A stretch of 16,467 nucleotides of DNA from Nitrospirota bacterium (GCA_003235785.1 QJYE01000505.1:1-16467), one strand, 5' to 3'; positions 1 to 7,577 are shown, counted from the first letter of the stretch. Made by a program: numbers and translations. Notes: generated from the sequence alone by a model not told the origin.

Positions 1-34
1 GGGCATTACGGTGCGTGTCACTAGGGTTTTTCAT

Positions 35-70
35 AAAAAAACCCCCGCTGGGCTCAGCCCAGCGGGGGTT
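35..70 (-). terminator. Intrinsic (rho-independent) terminator of the cytochrome c gene
   Basis: An inverted repeat pairs positions 40-53 with 57-70, giving a GC-rich 14-bp stem with a 3-nt loop. Read on the minus strand, the stem is followed by seven T residues (A-run at 35-41 on the plus strand). It starts about 20 nt after the stop codon of the cytochrome gene. There is no T-tract on the plus-strand side, so it should act in one direction only. Confidence 0.93.
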
Positions 71-91
71 GGATCCTACCTGCTCGTTTGA

Positions 92-553
92 TTAATCCTT
101 ACAGAAACTTCTCTCGTAGGCAATGACTTTCCAGCCCTCTTCTTCGCTGATCGTGGCGGGAATCAGAGGAACCATCCCCGTGCCTGGGCTGCCATTTTTG
201 ATGACCCACATGAGCTCGCCATCTTTCCGCTTCTTGTGGAATTTGCAATTGGTGAAATCCCGTGGACCGGGGTTGAGCACCTTCCCGGCAGGGCCGTTTC
301 CATCGCCATCTTTCCCATGGCAGTTCACACAAGTGCCTTTGCCTTCAAAGATGGCCTTCCCTTCAGCAATAATTTCAGGAGACGCATCTTCGGCTTTTTT
401 GTATAAATCTGTTTTGTCTTTTTTGGCTGCTGCCCGTTGGTCGGCGGGAACGCGAGCTTTTTCGGGGTCTTTTTCTGGGCCGGCAATGGCCAGTCCAGTT
501 GTCAGAAACATGGCAGCAGTGGCCATTCCAAGCACCTTCATCGAAAACTTCAT
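92..553 (-). CDS. Periplasmic monohaem c-type cytochrome
   Basis: This encodes a small exported electron carrier of 153 residues. Residues 1-24 form a signal peptide: a Lys-containing n-region, a hydrophobic core and an AIA cleavage site before GPEK. The single haem-attachment motif is CVNCH at 75-79. It is followed by the Gly/Asp-rich loop typical of class I cytochromes c and by a likely distal Met ligand at M127 (GTGMVPL). Two further cysteines, C103 and C151, could form a disulfide. The stretch from 26 to 55 is charged and rich in Lys and Ala, and is probably flexible. The start is firm, because AGGAGG (559-564) lies 5 nt upstream of the ATG. The gene is monocistronic, with its own promoter at 706-735 and a terminator at 35-70. 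Its redox partner cannot be told from the sequence, since no oxidase or reductase gene is nearby. Confidence 0.93.
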   Translation of the reverse strand: MKFSMKVLGMATAAMFLTTGLAIAGPEKDPEKARVPADQRAAAKKDKTDLYKKAEDASPEIIAEGKAIFEGKGTCVNCHGKDGDGNGPAGKVLNPGPRDFTNCKFHKKRKDGELMWVIKNGSPGTGMVPLIPATISEEEGWKVIAYERSFCKD

Positions 554-705
554 GTAAGCCTCCTGGGTTAAACTGAGTTGATGAGAGCGAAAAACTGATA
601 GAGGTGTCTTTTATGCACCCCATGTCTTTATATTTTCCCTGGTTCTGGGTATTTGAGAGGGAAGGAATGAATCAACAATCATCCCACAACCACCCAAACC
701 CTTTA

Positions 706-735
706 ATCATATCAACCATTTTTTTGACCTGTCAA
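706..735 (-). promoter_or_regulatory. Sigma-70-type promoter for the cytochrome c gene
   Basis: On the minus strand a perfect -35 box TTGACA (735-730) is followed, after 18 bp, by TATGAT (711-706), one mismatch from TATAAT. The predicted start site is near 699, about 145 nt ahead of the cytochrome ATG. The flanks are A/T-rich. Confidence 0.7.
724..735. promoter_or_regulatory. Palindrome overlapping the cytochrome -35 box, possible operator
   Basis: TTGACCTGTCAA is an inverted repeat with arms TTGAC and GTCAA and a 2-bp centre. Its right arm is the -35 box of the cytochrome promoter, which would suit a repressor site. The palindrome is short, so coincidence with the -35 consensus is a real alternative. 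Confidence 0.35.
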
Positions 736-838
736 GAATCTAAAAAATACGTAAACTTTCGAATTTTTCCTGTCGTTTTTCCCTTAAGCATTATTGGATC
801 TGAGGAAAGAGATTTTGTTGCGTGCGGAGTGTGAGTGT

Positions 839-1708
839 TTAGGGTTTGAGACGGATATCGCGGACGACCTGCCCTGGTTTTCCAAACGGACCTTGGGGTT
901 GACCGTTGAGCTGGATAATCACCCCCGCAGCATTCCCGAGGGTTAACAGAAACTGCTTGTTGGCTTTCCAGGTGATACGTTGTCCCGGTTGTAATAGTGC
1001 CTCATTGGGAGCTTGTTGGTCTGATTGGACGACAACCCAGGTTAATTGCGTGGCTTCAATTTCAAGAATATGGCCTTCATCAGCGGTGGCATTCTCCGTG
1101 GTGGAAATGGGGGATATCGGTGAAACCGGTTCGACGGGCGGGGGTGGTGTGGGTTGGGATGTTGGTTCTTCCGGAACAGGCACAGACGGAAAGGGCAGGT
1201 TTGGCATAGACTCAACGGGTGTTACAGATGTGATGTCTTCTTCAGGATCCGATACGGAGGGTATCGTTTCCTCTATGGGTTCAATGGAAGATGAAACTTC
1301 TGGTTCTGGCAGGGCTATGGGTGAGTCTTGTTGCTTGGGGAGCCCATACCAAAAAGCTCCTGCGGCTAAAGCCAGGAGGACGGCCACCACGAGCGTCCAG
1401 TTGATCTTCTGCCGTGGTGGGGCTTCCAACTTCACTTGCACATGAGGGTGTTCCGGCTGACTCTGTTCGTAGAAGGTCACAGATGTTTGGAGGAAGCGTT
1501 GAAGGGCTTCTTCTTCATTGAGACCGAGGGCTTTGGCATAGGATCTCACGAATCCTTTCGCGAACACTTTGGCCGGAAGGTTCCCAAAATCATCTGATTC
1601 AAGCGCATGGAGATGGCGCTCTGGAATGCGTGTTTGTGAGGCAAGGCGTTCTAAGGAGAATCCTTTTTTCTCGCGTGCTTGTTTGAGGTATTCTCCGAAT
1701 GGCTCCAT
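839..1708 (-). CDS. rodZ: RodZ-like helix-turn-helix membrane protein
   Basis: The protein has the RodZ architecture. A cytoplasmic Cro/C1-type HTH domain spans about residues 3-70 (FGEYLKQAREKKGFSLERLA, then a second conserved stretch around LPAKVFAKGFVRSYAKALGL). A basic juxtamembrane stretch (PPRQK) and one transmembrane helix at about 104-123 follow. Then comes a Pro/Ser/Glu-rich periplasmic linker and a C-terminal beta-rich DUF4115-type domain beginning at ILEIEATQLTWVVV. In model bacteria RodZ couples MreB to the cell-wall elongation machinery. That role is inferred here, and mreB is not in the window. I chose the ATG at 1708 (289 aa) because family members begin just before the FGEYL motif. 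A GTG at 1729 would add seven residues, and neither start has a strong ribosome-binding site. It is the last gene of the long minus-strand run, 33 nt after the PfkB kinase. Confidence 0.82.
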   Translation of the reverse strand: MEPFGEYLKQAREKKGFSLERLASQTRIPERHLHALESDDFGNLPAKVFAKGFVRSYAKALGLNEEEALQRFLQTSVTFYEQSQPEHPHVQVKLEAPPRQKINWTLVVAVLLALAAGAFWYGLPKQQDSPIALPEPEVSSSIEPIEETIPSVSDPEEDITSVTPVESMPNLPFPSVPVPEEPTSQPTPPPPVEPVSPISPISTTENATADEGHILEIEATQLTWVVVQSDQQAPNEALLQPGQRITWKANKQFLLTLGNAAGVIIQLNGQPQGPFGKPGQVVRDIRLKP

Positions 1709-1741
1709 AGAGTGGCCTGAATCTCTCACAGCTTGTCCGGT

Positions 1742-2656
1742 TTATGATAAGGCTTCAAAGTGCGTGAGTTGTTTGAAAGAGTGATAGCGAGTGTCAATCT
1801 CTTCTCTGGTCAAGCGCTTTAAGCGTTCAAGGCTGAATTCCTCGACATTAAATGATGCCATGACGCTGCCAAAAATGATGGCTTGTCGAAGGCCGGTTTC
1901 CGAATAATTGCCTGATGCGGAGAGATATCCCATGAATCCTCCTGCAAATGTGTCGCCGGCTCCTGTTGGATCCTTCACCGTTTCGAGAGGGAACGCGGGC
2001 GCGCCGAAAATACCATGTTGATGAAACATCAAGACCCCATATTCTCCGCGTTTGATGATTAATGTTTTCGGGCCGCGCGACAAAATCCGCTTGGCCACTT
2101 GGACTAAGTTGGCGTCTTCTCCTAACGCCCTGGCCTCCCCATCGTTAATCACAAGAATATCAATGGATTCTAGGACTTTCCAGAGAGCCTCGCGCTTGCC
2201 ATCGATCCAGAAGTTCATGGTATCGCAGGCAACAATTGAGGGTCGCGTGACTTTATTCAAGACGTCGAGTTGCAACTCTGGATCGATGTTTCCAAGAAAT
2301 AAGGCCGATGGGGTGGTGTAGCGATCAGGAATTTTCGGGCGAAACGTTTCCAACACATTCAGGTGTGTTTCTAGCGTTTGGGCTTCGTTCAGTTGGTAGG
2401 AATATTCTCCTTTCCAGCGGAAGGTCTTCCCAGGTCGGCGCTCTAACCCTTCGAGATCAATACCCCGACTTCGCAGAAATTCAAGGTGTTCTTCGGGAAA
2501 GTCTTCGCCAACCACGGCAATCAGATTGACGTCTGTGAAAAAACTTGCTGAGGTTGAAAAATAGGTGGCTGACCCCCCCAAAACATTGGACGCCTCACCA
2601 AATGGCGTACGAACGGAATCAAACGCTACGGAACCCACAACTAACAAATTTCCCAT
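1742..2656 (-). CDS. PfkB-family (ribokinase-like) sugar or nucleoside kinase
   Basis: This 304-residue protein has the full PfkB fold signature. An N-terminal GG motif at 27-28 (VLGGSATYFS) contacts substrate, an NDGE motif lies at 171-174, and the anion-hole/catalytic motif DPTGAGDTFAGG at 229-240 has D235 as the expected base. The substrate cannot be read from sequence. The neighbour gives a clue: the ATG is only 5 nt after the mtnP stop, and its GAAGG Shine-Dalgarno sequence lies in the 3' end of mtnP, so the two are almost certainly co-translated. A kinase acting on a purine nucleoside or on a product of methylthioadenosine breakdown is plausible but unproven. The rodZ-like gene follows closely. 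Confidence 0.88.
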   Translation of the reverse strand: MGNLLVVGSVAFDSVRTPFGEASNVLGGSATYFSTSASFFTDVNLIAVVGEDFPEEHLEFLRSRGIDLEGLERRPGKTFRWKGEYSYQLNEAQTLETHLNVLETFRPKIPDRYTTPSALFLGNIDPELQLDVLNKVTRPSIVACDTMNFWIDGKREALWKVLESIDILVINDGEARALGEDANLVQVAKRILSRGPKTLIIKRGEYGVLMFHQHGIFGAPAFPLETVKDPTGAGDTFAGGFMGYLSASGNYSETGLRQAIIFGSVMASFNVEEFSLERLKRLTREEIDTRYHSFKQLTHFEALS

Positions 2657-2661
2657 GATGA

Positions 2662-3573
2662 TTACCTTCTCTTCTTGAGGGTGGTCGATAATTGTCGCTG
2701 TAATAAGACGTGATAACGTTTTCTTAATGTCGGACTTATTCGGGTTAATGGTGTGATGACAGCATGCTCTAAGGCTGTTTGACAGGAACAGGACCCGAGG
2801 TTTTTTGCCAGTTTTAAGGCATGATGTAGCACCTGTTTGGCCGTTTCAACGTTTGCGTGCATGATGTCCAAGATGGCGCCGACTGACACGGCCTCTTCTG
2901 TTTCATGCCAGCAGTCATAATCTGTTACTAAGGCTAGGGTGGCATAGCACAGTTCAGCCTCACGTGCGAGTTTTGCCTCAGGAATATTGGTCATGCCAAT
3001 GACATCCGCTCCCCATTTTCGATAGAGCAAGGATTCGGCTCGAGTGGAAAATTGGGGACCTTCAATACAGAGATAGGTTCCGGGTCGATGGACTGTTACC
3101 GATACGCCTTGACTGGACTTGTGTAAGAGTCTCGTCAGGGTCGGGCAAATGGGATCGGCAAAAGCGACGTGGGCTACAATCCCTTGGTCAAAAAATGTAT
3201 TGAGCCGTTGGGTGGTCCGATCAATGAATTGATCAGGCAATACGAAATCACCAGGCTTGATCTTCTCTTTCATGCTCCCGACAGCACTCACGGAAAACAC
3301 ACGAGACACTCCAAGCGATTTGAGCGCATGAATATTGGCTCGGTAGTTAATGCCGGAGGGAAGGGTGTGATGTCCTCGACCATGTCTGGCCAAAAACGCG
3401 ACATTCAACCCTTCAAATGAACCTATCATGATGGAATCCGAAGGTTTGCCAAATGGCGTGGTGACGGTAATTTCTTTGAGCCGCGTGAGCCCTTCCATAT
3501 GATAGAGGCCACTTCCGCCGATGATGGCAATTTCAGCTTGGGGCGTTCGGTCTTTCGTAGTGCGTCTGGGCAC
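2662..3573 (-). CDS. mtnP: S-methyl-5'-thioadenosine phosphorylase
   Basis: MTAP cleaves methylthioadenosine with phosphate into adenine and 5-methylthioribose-1-phosphate, recycling the by-product of polyamine synthesis and other S-adenosylmethionine reactions. The 303-residue protein shows the family order: IIGGSG at 17-22 (phosphate binding), GRGHHTLPSGINYRAN at 65-80, EGPQFSTRAES at 171-181 and MTNIPEAKLAREAELCYA at 194-211. TDYDCW follows at 217-222, and its Asp residues mark preference for 6-aminopurines (MTAP) over 6-oxopurines (PNP). The start is a GTG, supported by AAGGAG at 3582-3587 with 8-nt spacing. The C-terminal tail, from about residue 265, is basic and longer than in typical members. 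It lies 80 nt after miaA and 5 nt before a PfkB kinase gene. Confidence 0.93.
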   Translation of the reverse strand: MPRRTTKDRTPQAEIAIIGGSGLYHMEGLTRLKEITVTTPFGKPSDSIMIGSFEGLNVAFLARHGRGHHTLPSGINYRANIHALKSLGVSRVFSVSAVGSMKEKIKPGDFVLPDQFIDRTTQRLNTFFDQGIVAHVAFADPICPTLTRLLHKSSQGVSVTVHRPGTYLCIEGPQFSTRAESLLYRKWGADVIGMTNIPEAKLAREAELCYATLALVTDYDCWHETEEAVSVGAILDIMHANVETAKQVLHHALKLAKNLGSCSCQTALEHAVITPLTRISPTLRKRYHVLLQRQLSTTLKKRR

Positions 3574-3581
3574 GGTGGCAA

Positions 3582-3587
3582 CTCCTT
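3582..3587 (-). promoter_or_regulatory. Shine-Dalgarno site fixing the GTG start of mtnP
   Basis: AAGGAG on the minus strand lies 8 nt upstream of the GTG at 3573. It is one of the best ribosome-binding sites in the long run and supports the non-ATG start. Confidence 0.8.
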
Positions 3588-3653
3588 ATGATCGATGGAA
3601 TCTCATACTTCCGGTCTATCGCATCGGCTTAGTTTCTTAAAAGGGTTTCCCAA

Positions 3654-4673
3654 TTAACAGGTTTTGACCTTGTCAGGAATTACCTGGGCTGGTGTCGTGT
3701 GCGATGTGTTGAATGTACACAGGAAATCGTTGATCATTTGAACGATTCGTTTGGTAGCCTGCGTGGGAATATCGGGTTCCTCCAAAGTGATCCATTGAAT
3801 ACCGGGCTCTTTTCGGAACCACGTCATTTGCCGTTTGGCGAAGTGTCGGGTATCGCGTTTCAGCAATCGCACGGCTTCTTCATACGAGTATTCTCCCTCC
3901 AAATACCCGGAAAATTGTCGGTAGCCTAACCCTTTCATGGATCCCAAGGTTCGTGCATAACCCTGTTGCAGGAGCTGTTGAGTTTCTTGTACCAGACCTT
4001 TTTCGATTTCCCATTCCACACGGGTTTCAATGCGTCGATAGAGGGTTTGGCGTTCCATGGTGAGGCCAATGAGTAAGAAGGGGTAGGGGGATTCTTGAAA
4101 CTGATGTTGTTGCTGTACTTGTGAAAAGGGTATTCCAAGCGTTTCATACACTTCCAGTGCCCGGAGCACTTTGGGTTGGTCGTTAGGGTGCAGGCGCTGC
4201 GCAAGATCAGGGTCAACGTGTTGCAACTTTTCATGCAAAAATGACCAGCCTCGTTCGGAGGCCTCTTGTGTTAAGGCCTGGCGAATTGACCAATTGGCTG
4301 GCGGTCCTGGGCAAAGTCCTCTCAGCAAAGCACGAATATAGAGGCCTGTTCCACCAACGACGAGCGGGAGAAGGCCCTGTCTATGCAATCGAGTTATTTC
4401 TTGGATGGCATGACGTCGAAAATCGCCAACGTTAAATGATTGGTCAGGATCTACAAGGTCGATTAATTGATGGGGAATACCGTGGCGTTCTTGAAGTGTG
4501 GGCTTGTCAGTTCCAATATCCATACCCCGATAGACTTGACAGGAATCAGCTGTCAAAAGTTCGGTGTGCAGAATTTTGGCCACTTCAATCCCGATACGGC
4601 TTTTTCCGATAGCCGTTGGGCCGATAATGGCCACGATGGGTTTCTGTGCTGTGATCAGTTCAGTCTGTTTCAT
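3654..4673 (-). CDS. miaA: tRNA dimethylallyltransferase
   Basis: MiaA transfers a dimethylallyl group to N6 of A37 in tRNAs that read codons starting with U. The 339-residue protein has the P-loop GPTAIGKS at 18-25 and the substrate motif DSCQVYRGMDIGTDKPT starting at 43, where D43 is the expected catalytic Asp. GGTGLYIRALLRG follows at 107-119, then the tRNA-contacting region with VLRALEVYETLGIPFS. It is slightly longer than typical MiaA because of a C-terminal extension after QMTWFRKEPGIQWI. The ATG at 4673 follows the mutL stop by 21 nt and has only a weak ribosome-binding site, so it probably depends on translation of mutL. The mutL-miaA order is the same as in enterobacteria, although hfq does not follow here. 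Confidence 0.95.
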   Translation of the reverse strand: MKQTELITAQKPIVAIIGPTAIGKSRIGIEVAKILHTELLTADSCQVYRGMDIGTDKPTLQERHGIPHQLIDLVDPDQSFNVGDFRRHAIQEITRLHRQGLLPLVVGGTGLYIRALLRGLCPGPPANWSIRQALTQEASERGWSFLHEKLQHVDPDLAQRLHPNDQPKVLRALEVYETLGIPFSQVQQQHQFQESPYPFLLIGLTMERQTLYRRIETRVEWEIEKGLVQETQQLLQQGYARTLGSMKGLGYRQFSGYLEGEYSYEEAVRLLKRDTRHFAKRQMTWFRKEPGIQWITLEEPDIPTQATKRIVQMINDFLCTFNTSHTTPAQVIPDKVKTC

Positions 4674-4694
4674 ATGCCATCAGACGGCAGAAGG

Positions 4695-6491
4695 CTATTC
4701 TGAAGTGCGAGCAAATAGGGTATTCAATTCTTCTACGGAATGTCGAATGGCGACGCGCCGTCCATGGGGGCAGGTCATTGGGAAATCCTCTTGTGCCCAA
4801 TCATGCAACAAAGCGCTAATTTCCGGGAGAGTCATGGTTCGACCAGCCTGCACTGCGCTTTGGCAGGCCATGCTGGCCAGAATAGGCCGGATCACGGAGT
4901 CGAAAGAGTCCGTCGATTTCCATTCGGAGAGTTCTTCTAACAGTTCAAGAATCAGTGGGCCGACGGCGATGCTACCCAAGATGGCGGGAACCGCTCGCAC
5001 GATGTAGGATGTTGGCCCAAAGCGTTCCATCTCTAACCCGGTTTGAGCTAAAACCGGCAGCCATTCTTCGATTAAGGCGCTTTGGTGGGGAAGAAGCTCA
5101 ATTGGCTCAGGAATGAGCAGTCCTTGCTGGAGTAGATCCTTGTGGCTCCATGCCTGAAGAAGGCGTTCAAAGAGGACTCGCTCGTGGGCGGTGTGTTGAT
5201 CAATAATATAGAGATCCTGGTTGATGTGTCCCACAAGGTAGGTCTGCTGAATCTGTCCAAGGGGGATCACGTGGAATTCCTGTTGGCGTGTTGCGGTATA
5301 GGTCGATGGAGGTTCTTGAGCAAAGAGAGATAAATGTGTGGCTCGATTGAATCCTCTTTCAGGAGAAAAGCGTGAGCGGGTCTCCTGGGCGACGGCTAAC
5401 GATTGCACGGTCGGTTTGGCTGACGGGATAGAGGGTTGAGCGGGGAAGTCTCCATGAAGTCGGTCAGCAGATGCACGGTCGAAGGAAGAGCCTTCCACGA
5501 AAATTCGCTTGATGGCGTGGAATATTCCTGAATGTAGCATTTCAGGGTGAGAAAAGCGCACCTCTCGCTTTGTGGGATGTACGTTGATATCCAGCGTCTG
5601 AGGATCGAGCTGAAGACACAGAATAAATTGGGGATGTTTCCCTTTTGGGAGAAAAGACTTATAGCCCTCGTAAATCGCATGGACGATGGTCGTATTTTTA
5701 ATCGGTCGGCCGTTGACGAAAATTTCCTGTGGAGTTCGAGTTGTTTTCGCATGGTGAGGGCTGACCGTAAACCCGGCAACCTGGAATGGGCCCGTTGTTT
5801 GGTTGAGGGGGAGGAAGCGTTCCAGGAATGTGGGTCCATACATTTGGACGAGGCGATCCTGTAATGTGGAGACTCCGGGGTAATCCAAAATCTTATGGCT
5901 ATGATGCAAGAGTCGAAAATGAATCTGGGGATTTATGGTCGCGGCTTGTTGGACCGTATACGAAATTTTAGAAAATTCGGTCGAGACGGTTTTTAAAAAT
6001 TTCAGTCGCCCAGGTGTATTGAAAAAGAGATCCCGAACTTCCACTTGAGTGCCGGGGGCACCAGCATACTCCTGTACGCCCCAGGCTACGCCTCCTTCCG
6101 AATGAATCTCAGTGCCTACCAGCGAGTCGGATTGGATGGTTTTCAGGCTAAATCGAGACACTGAGGCAATGCTGGGGAGTGCTTCTCCACGAAATCCTAA
6201 TGTGGTGAGTGTAAAGAGATCCTCTTCAGCGTGGAGCTTGCTGGTGGCAAACCGCTGGGAGGCTAATTGGGCATCCTCACGATTCATCCCCATGCCATTA
6301 TCTGTGACACGGATGAGGCCTCGGCCACCTTCTTCTACTTCAATGGAGATGAGCGAACTGGCGGCATCGAGACTATTGTCGATGAGTTCTTTGACCACGG
6401 ATGCAGGCCGCTCGACGACCTCACCCGCTGCAATTCGACACGACACATCATCTGGAAGGACATGAATTTTTCCAGTCACAAGAGGAAGCAT
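4695..6491 (-). CDS. mutL: DNA mismatch repair protein MutL with endonuclease motifs
   Basis: MutL links MutS mismatch recognition to strand removal. The N-terminal GHKL ATPase (about 1-335) shows KELIDNSLDA with E35 and N39, DNGMGM at 64-69, TLGFRGEAL at 97-105 and HPTKREVRF at 305-313. A variable linker runs from about 340 to 400, followed by the C-terminal dimerisation/nuclease domain. That domain has DQHTAHERVLFE at 431-442 (consensus DQHAxxExxxxE), an AC pair at 542-543, CPHGR at 574-578 and FAR at 593-595. These are the metal-site motifs of nicking MutL proteins, so mismatch repair here is probably independent of MutH and Dam. The fourth motif residue is Thr where Ala is usual. The ATG has no clear ribosome-binding site. 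The gene begins 62 nt after cpoB, so it sits downstream of the Tol-Pal genes. Confidence 0.96.
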   Translation of the reverse strand: MLPLVTGKIHVLPDDVSCRIAAGEVVERPASVVKELIDNSLDAASSLISIEVEEGGRGLIRVTDNGMGMNREDAQLASQRFATSKLHAEEDLFTLTTLGFRGEALPSIASVSRFSLKTIQSDSLVGTEIHSEGGVAWGVQEYAGAPGTQVEVRDLFFNTPGRLKFLKTVSTEFSKISYTVQQAATINPQIHFRLLHHSHKILDYPGVSTLQDRLVQMYGPTFLERFLPLNQTTGPFQVAGFTVSPHHAKTTRTPQEIFVNGRPIKNTTIVHAIYEGYKSFLPKGKHPQFILCLQLDPQTLDINVHPTKREVRFSHPEMLHSGIFHAIKRIFVEGSSFDRASADRLHGDFPAQPSIPSAKPTVQSLAVAQETRSRFSPERGFNRATHLSLFAQEPPSTYTATRQQEFHVIPLGQIQQTYLVGHINQDLYIIDQHTAHERVLFERLLQAWSHKDLLQQGLLIPEPIELLPHQSALIEEWLPVLAQTGLEMERFGPTSYIVRAVPAILGSIAVGPLILELLEELSEWKSTDSFDSVIRPILASMACQSAVQAGRTMTLPEISALLHDWAQEDFPMTCPHGRRVAIRHSVEELNTLFARTSE

Positions 6492-6553
6492 GGAATGTGT
6501 TCAACAGGAAATGGGTGGTGTAAGTGAACAATCGGAGAAACCCATGGCAAGAA

Positions 6554-7450
6554 TCAAGACAGCCCGGCTTGTTTTAATTGTTCCTTGGCGTTATTCGCCT
6601 CAGGAGATCCAGGGTAGTCCAGGATCACTTGATTCCAAATTTTCTGGGCTTCGGACGGTTGGGCGGTTTCGATCTTGATCTGGCCAAGTTTATAGAGGGC
6701 TTGGCTTCGGTATTTGCTGTTGGGGTAGTCATTGATGATGTGCTGAAGAGCCTTTTCAGCTGGATCATAGTGCTTTTGTGCATAGAGTGATTGCCCAAGA
6801 TAGTAAAAGGCCTGGGGCGTTAATGTCGTCGAAGGGTAGTGTTTGACAAACCGTTGGAATTCGACGGAAGCCAGGTCGTAGTTGCCGTTGAGATAGCCTT
6901 TATAAGCTGATCGAAAGGCTGAGGCTTCATTCTCCACTCCTGCTTCACTTGGCGTGGATTCGATGGTAGAGGATGGCGATGAGGGACTCTCTTCCTGTTT
7001 TGGTGACGGAGGAAGTGGAGTTTCAGGTGTTCTAACTTGCGACGCTTCTGAACGGGGGCGATGAAGGATATTGTCAATGCGGGATTCTATCGCTTTAACT
7101 CGAATGGATAAATCCTGATCCCTGCGCTGTGTTGATGAACGAGTTTGCTCAATTTGCTCTCTGAGCATGGAGCTAGTTCGTTCAAGTTTTTCCAGTAGAT
7201 GCCGGGTGTCTAAATTGGCCTCTTCTTCGGTTTTTATTAATTCACCTACCAGGAAGTCGTGTTCATCAAGTTGAGATTCAATGGCCGAGAGGCGATCACG
7301 AGTCTGTTTTTCTTGTTGCTGCGTGGCTTCCTGTTGAAGCGCGAGCGTCTGAACCTGTTTTTGTATGTCAGTGAGGTTGGGTTCAGTCGCGCATCCTCCT
7401 CCCAACAAAATGGCCAACAGAGAAAAAATGTGAATTTCTGTGCGAATCAT
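6554..7450 (-). CDS. cpoB: Cell division coordinator CpoB / YbgF, TPR protein of the Tol-Pal cluster
   Basis: CpoB is the periplasmic TPR partner of Tol-Pal that links septal wall synthesis to outer-membrane constriction. The 298-residue protein starts with a lipoprotein-type signal ending in LLGGGC (Cys20). This differs from the soluble E. coli form and predicts a lipid anchor. Next comes a coiled coil (about 24-120), where CpoB normally trimerises, then a Pro/Ser-rich linker (about 130-175). Three TPR units follow (about 178-298), starting at AFRSAYKGYLNGNYDLASVE and separated by the DYPNS and DYPGS turns. The position after pal matches the usual order except for the inserted coiled-coil gene. 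The ATG at 7450 has no obvious Shine-Dalgarno sequence. The 127-nt gap upstream is the longest in the tol part of the run. Confidence 0.9.
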   Translation of the reverse strand: MIRTEIHIFSLLAILLGGGCATEPNLTDIQKQVQTLALQQEATQQQEKQTRDRLSAIESQLDEHDFLVGELIKTEEEANLDTRHLLEKLERTSSMLREQIEQTRSSTQRRDQDLSIRVKAIESRIDNILHRPRSEASQVRTPETPLPPSPKQEESPSSPSSTIESTPSEAGVENEASAFRSAYKGYLNGNYDLASVEFQRFVKHYPSTTLTPQAFYYLGQSLYAQKHYDPAEKALQHIINDYPNSKYRSQALYKLGQIKIETAQPSEAQKIWNQVILDYPGSPEANNAKEQLKQAGLS

Positions 7451-7577
7451 AGTTGGTTTGACCGAGTTACAGCGTCTAAAGCATGGTGAAATTTCATTCT
7501 ACCAAGTGAGGGATGATGAGAAAAGGGCTAATTGTGGGAAATTGGCTCCGTTCTCCAACACCGTGCCCTATGGGTAG

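Larger units (their letters stand above)
554..838. other. AT-rich intergenic region holding the cytochrome leader and promoter
   Basis: This gap of 285 bp separates the end of the rodZ-like gene from the cytochrome gene. It contains the cytochrome promoter (706-735) and, from the predicted start site near 699 to the ATG, a leader of about 145 nt. I see no convincing coding sequence in it. I see no strong intrinsic terminator after the rodZ-like stop at 839, so some read-through from the long upstream run towards the cytochrome gene cannot be excluded. Confidence 0.6.

Noticed and set aside
236..247. CKFH in the cytochrome as a second haem site
   Set aside because: Haem c attachment needs CXXCH or a close variant; CxxH with a single Cys does not qualify.
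123..557. Plus-strand open frame opposite the cytochrome gene
   Set aside because: The minus-strand frame has a signal peptide, a CXXCH motif, a ribosome-binding site, a promoter and a terminator; the plus-strand frame has none of these.
906..1445. Long plus-strand open frame of 179 codons opposite the rodZ-like gene
   Set aside because: It is the antisense shadow of the low-complexity linker, has Ser/Gly/Thr-rich composition without any motif, and the rodZ frame explains the region.
3643..3651. GGGAAACCC followed by TTTT after miaA, read as a terminator
   Set aside because: The stem is only 3 bp, too weak for termination.
4564..5007. Plus-strand open frame spanning the mutL/miaA junction
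   Set aside because: Both minus-strand genes are well supported by catalytic motifs, and the plus frame shows no domain.
7487..7496. Palindrome TGAAATTTCA upstream of cpoB, as an operator
   Set aside because: It is a 10-bp A/T-rich palindrome with no convincing promoter beside it; chance is the simpler explanation.
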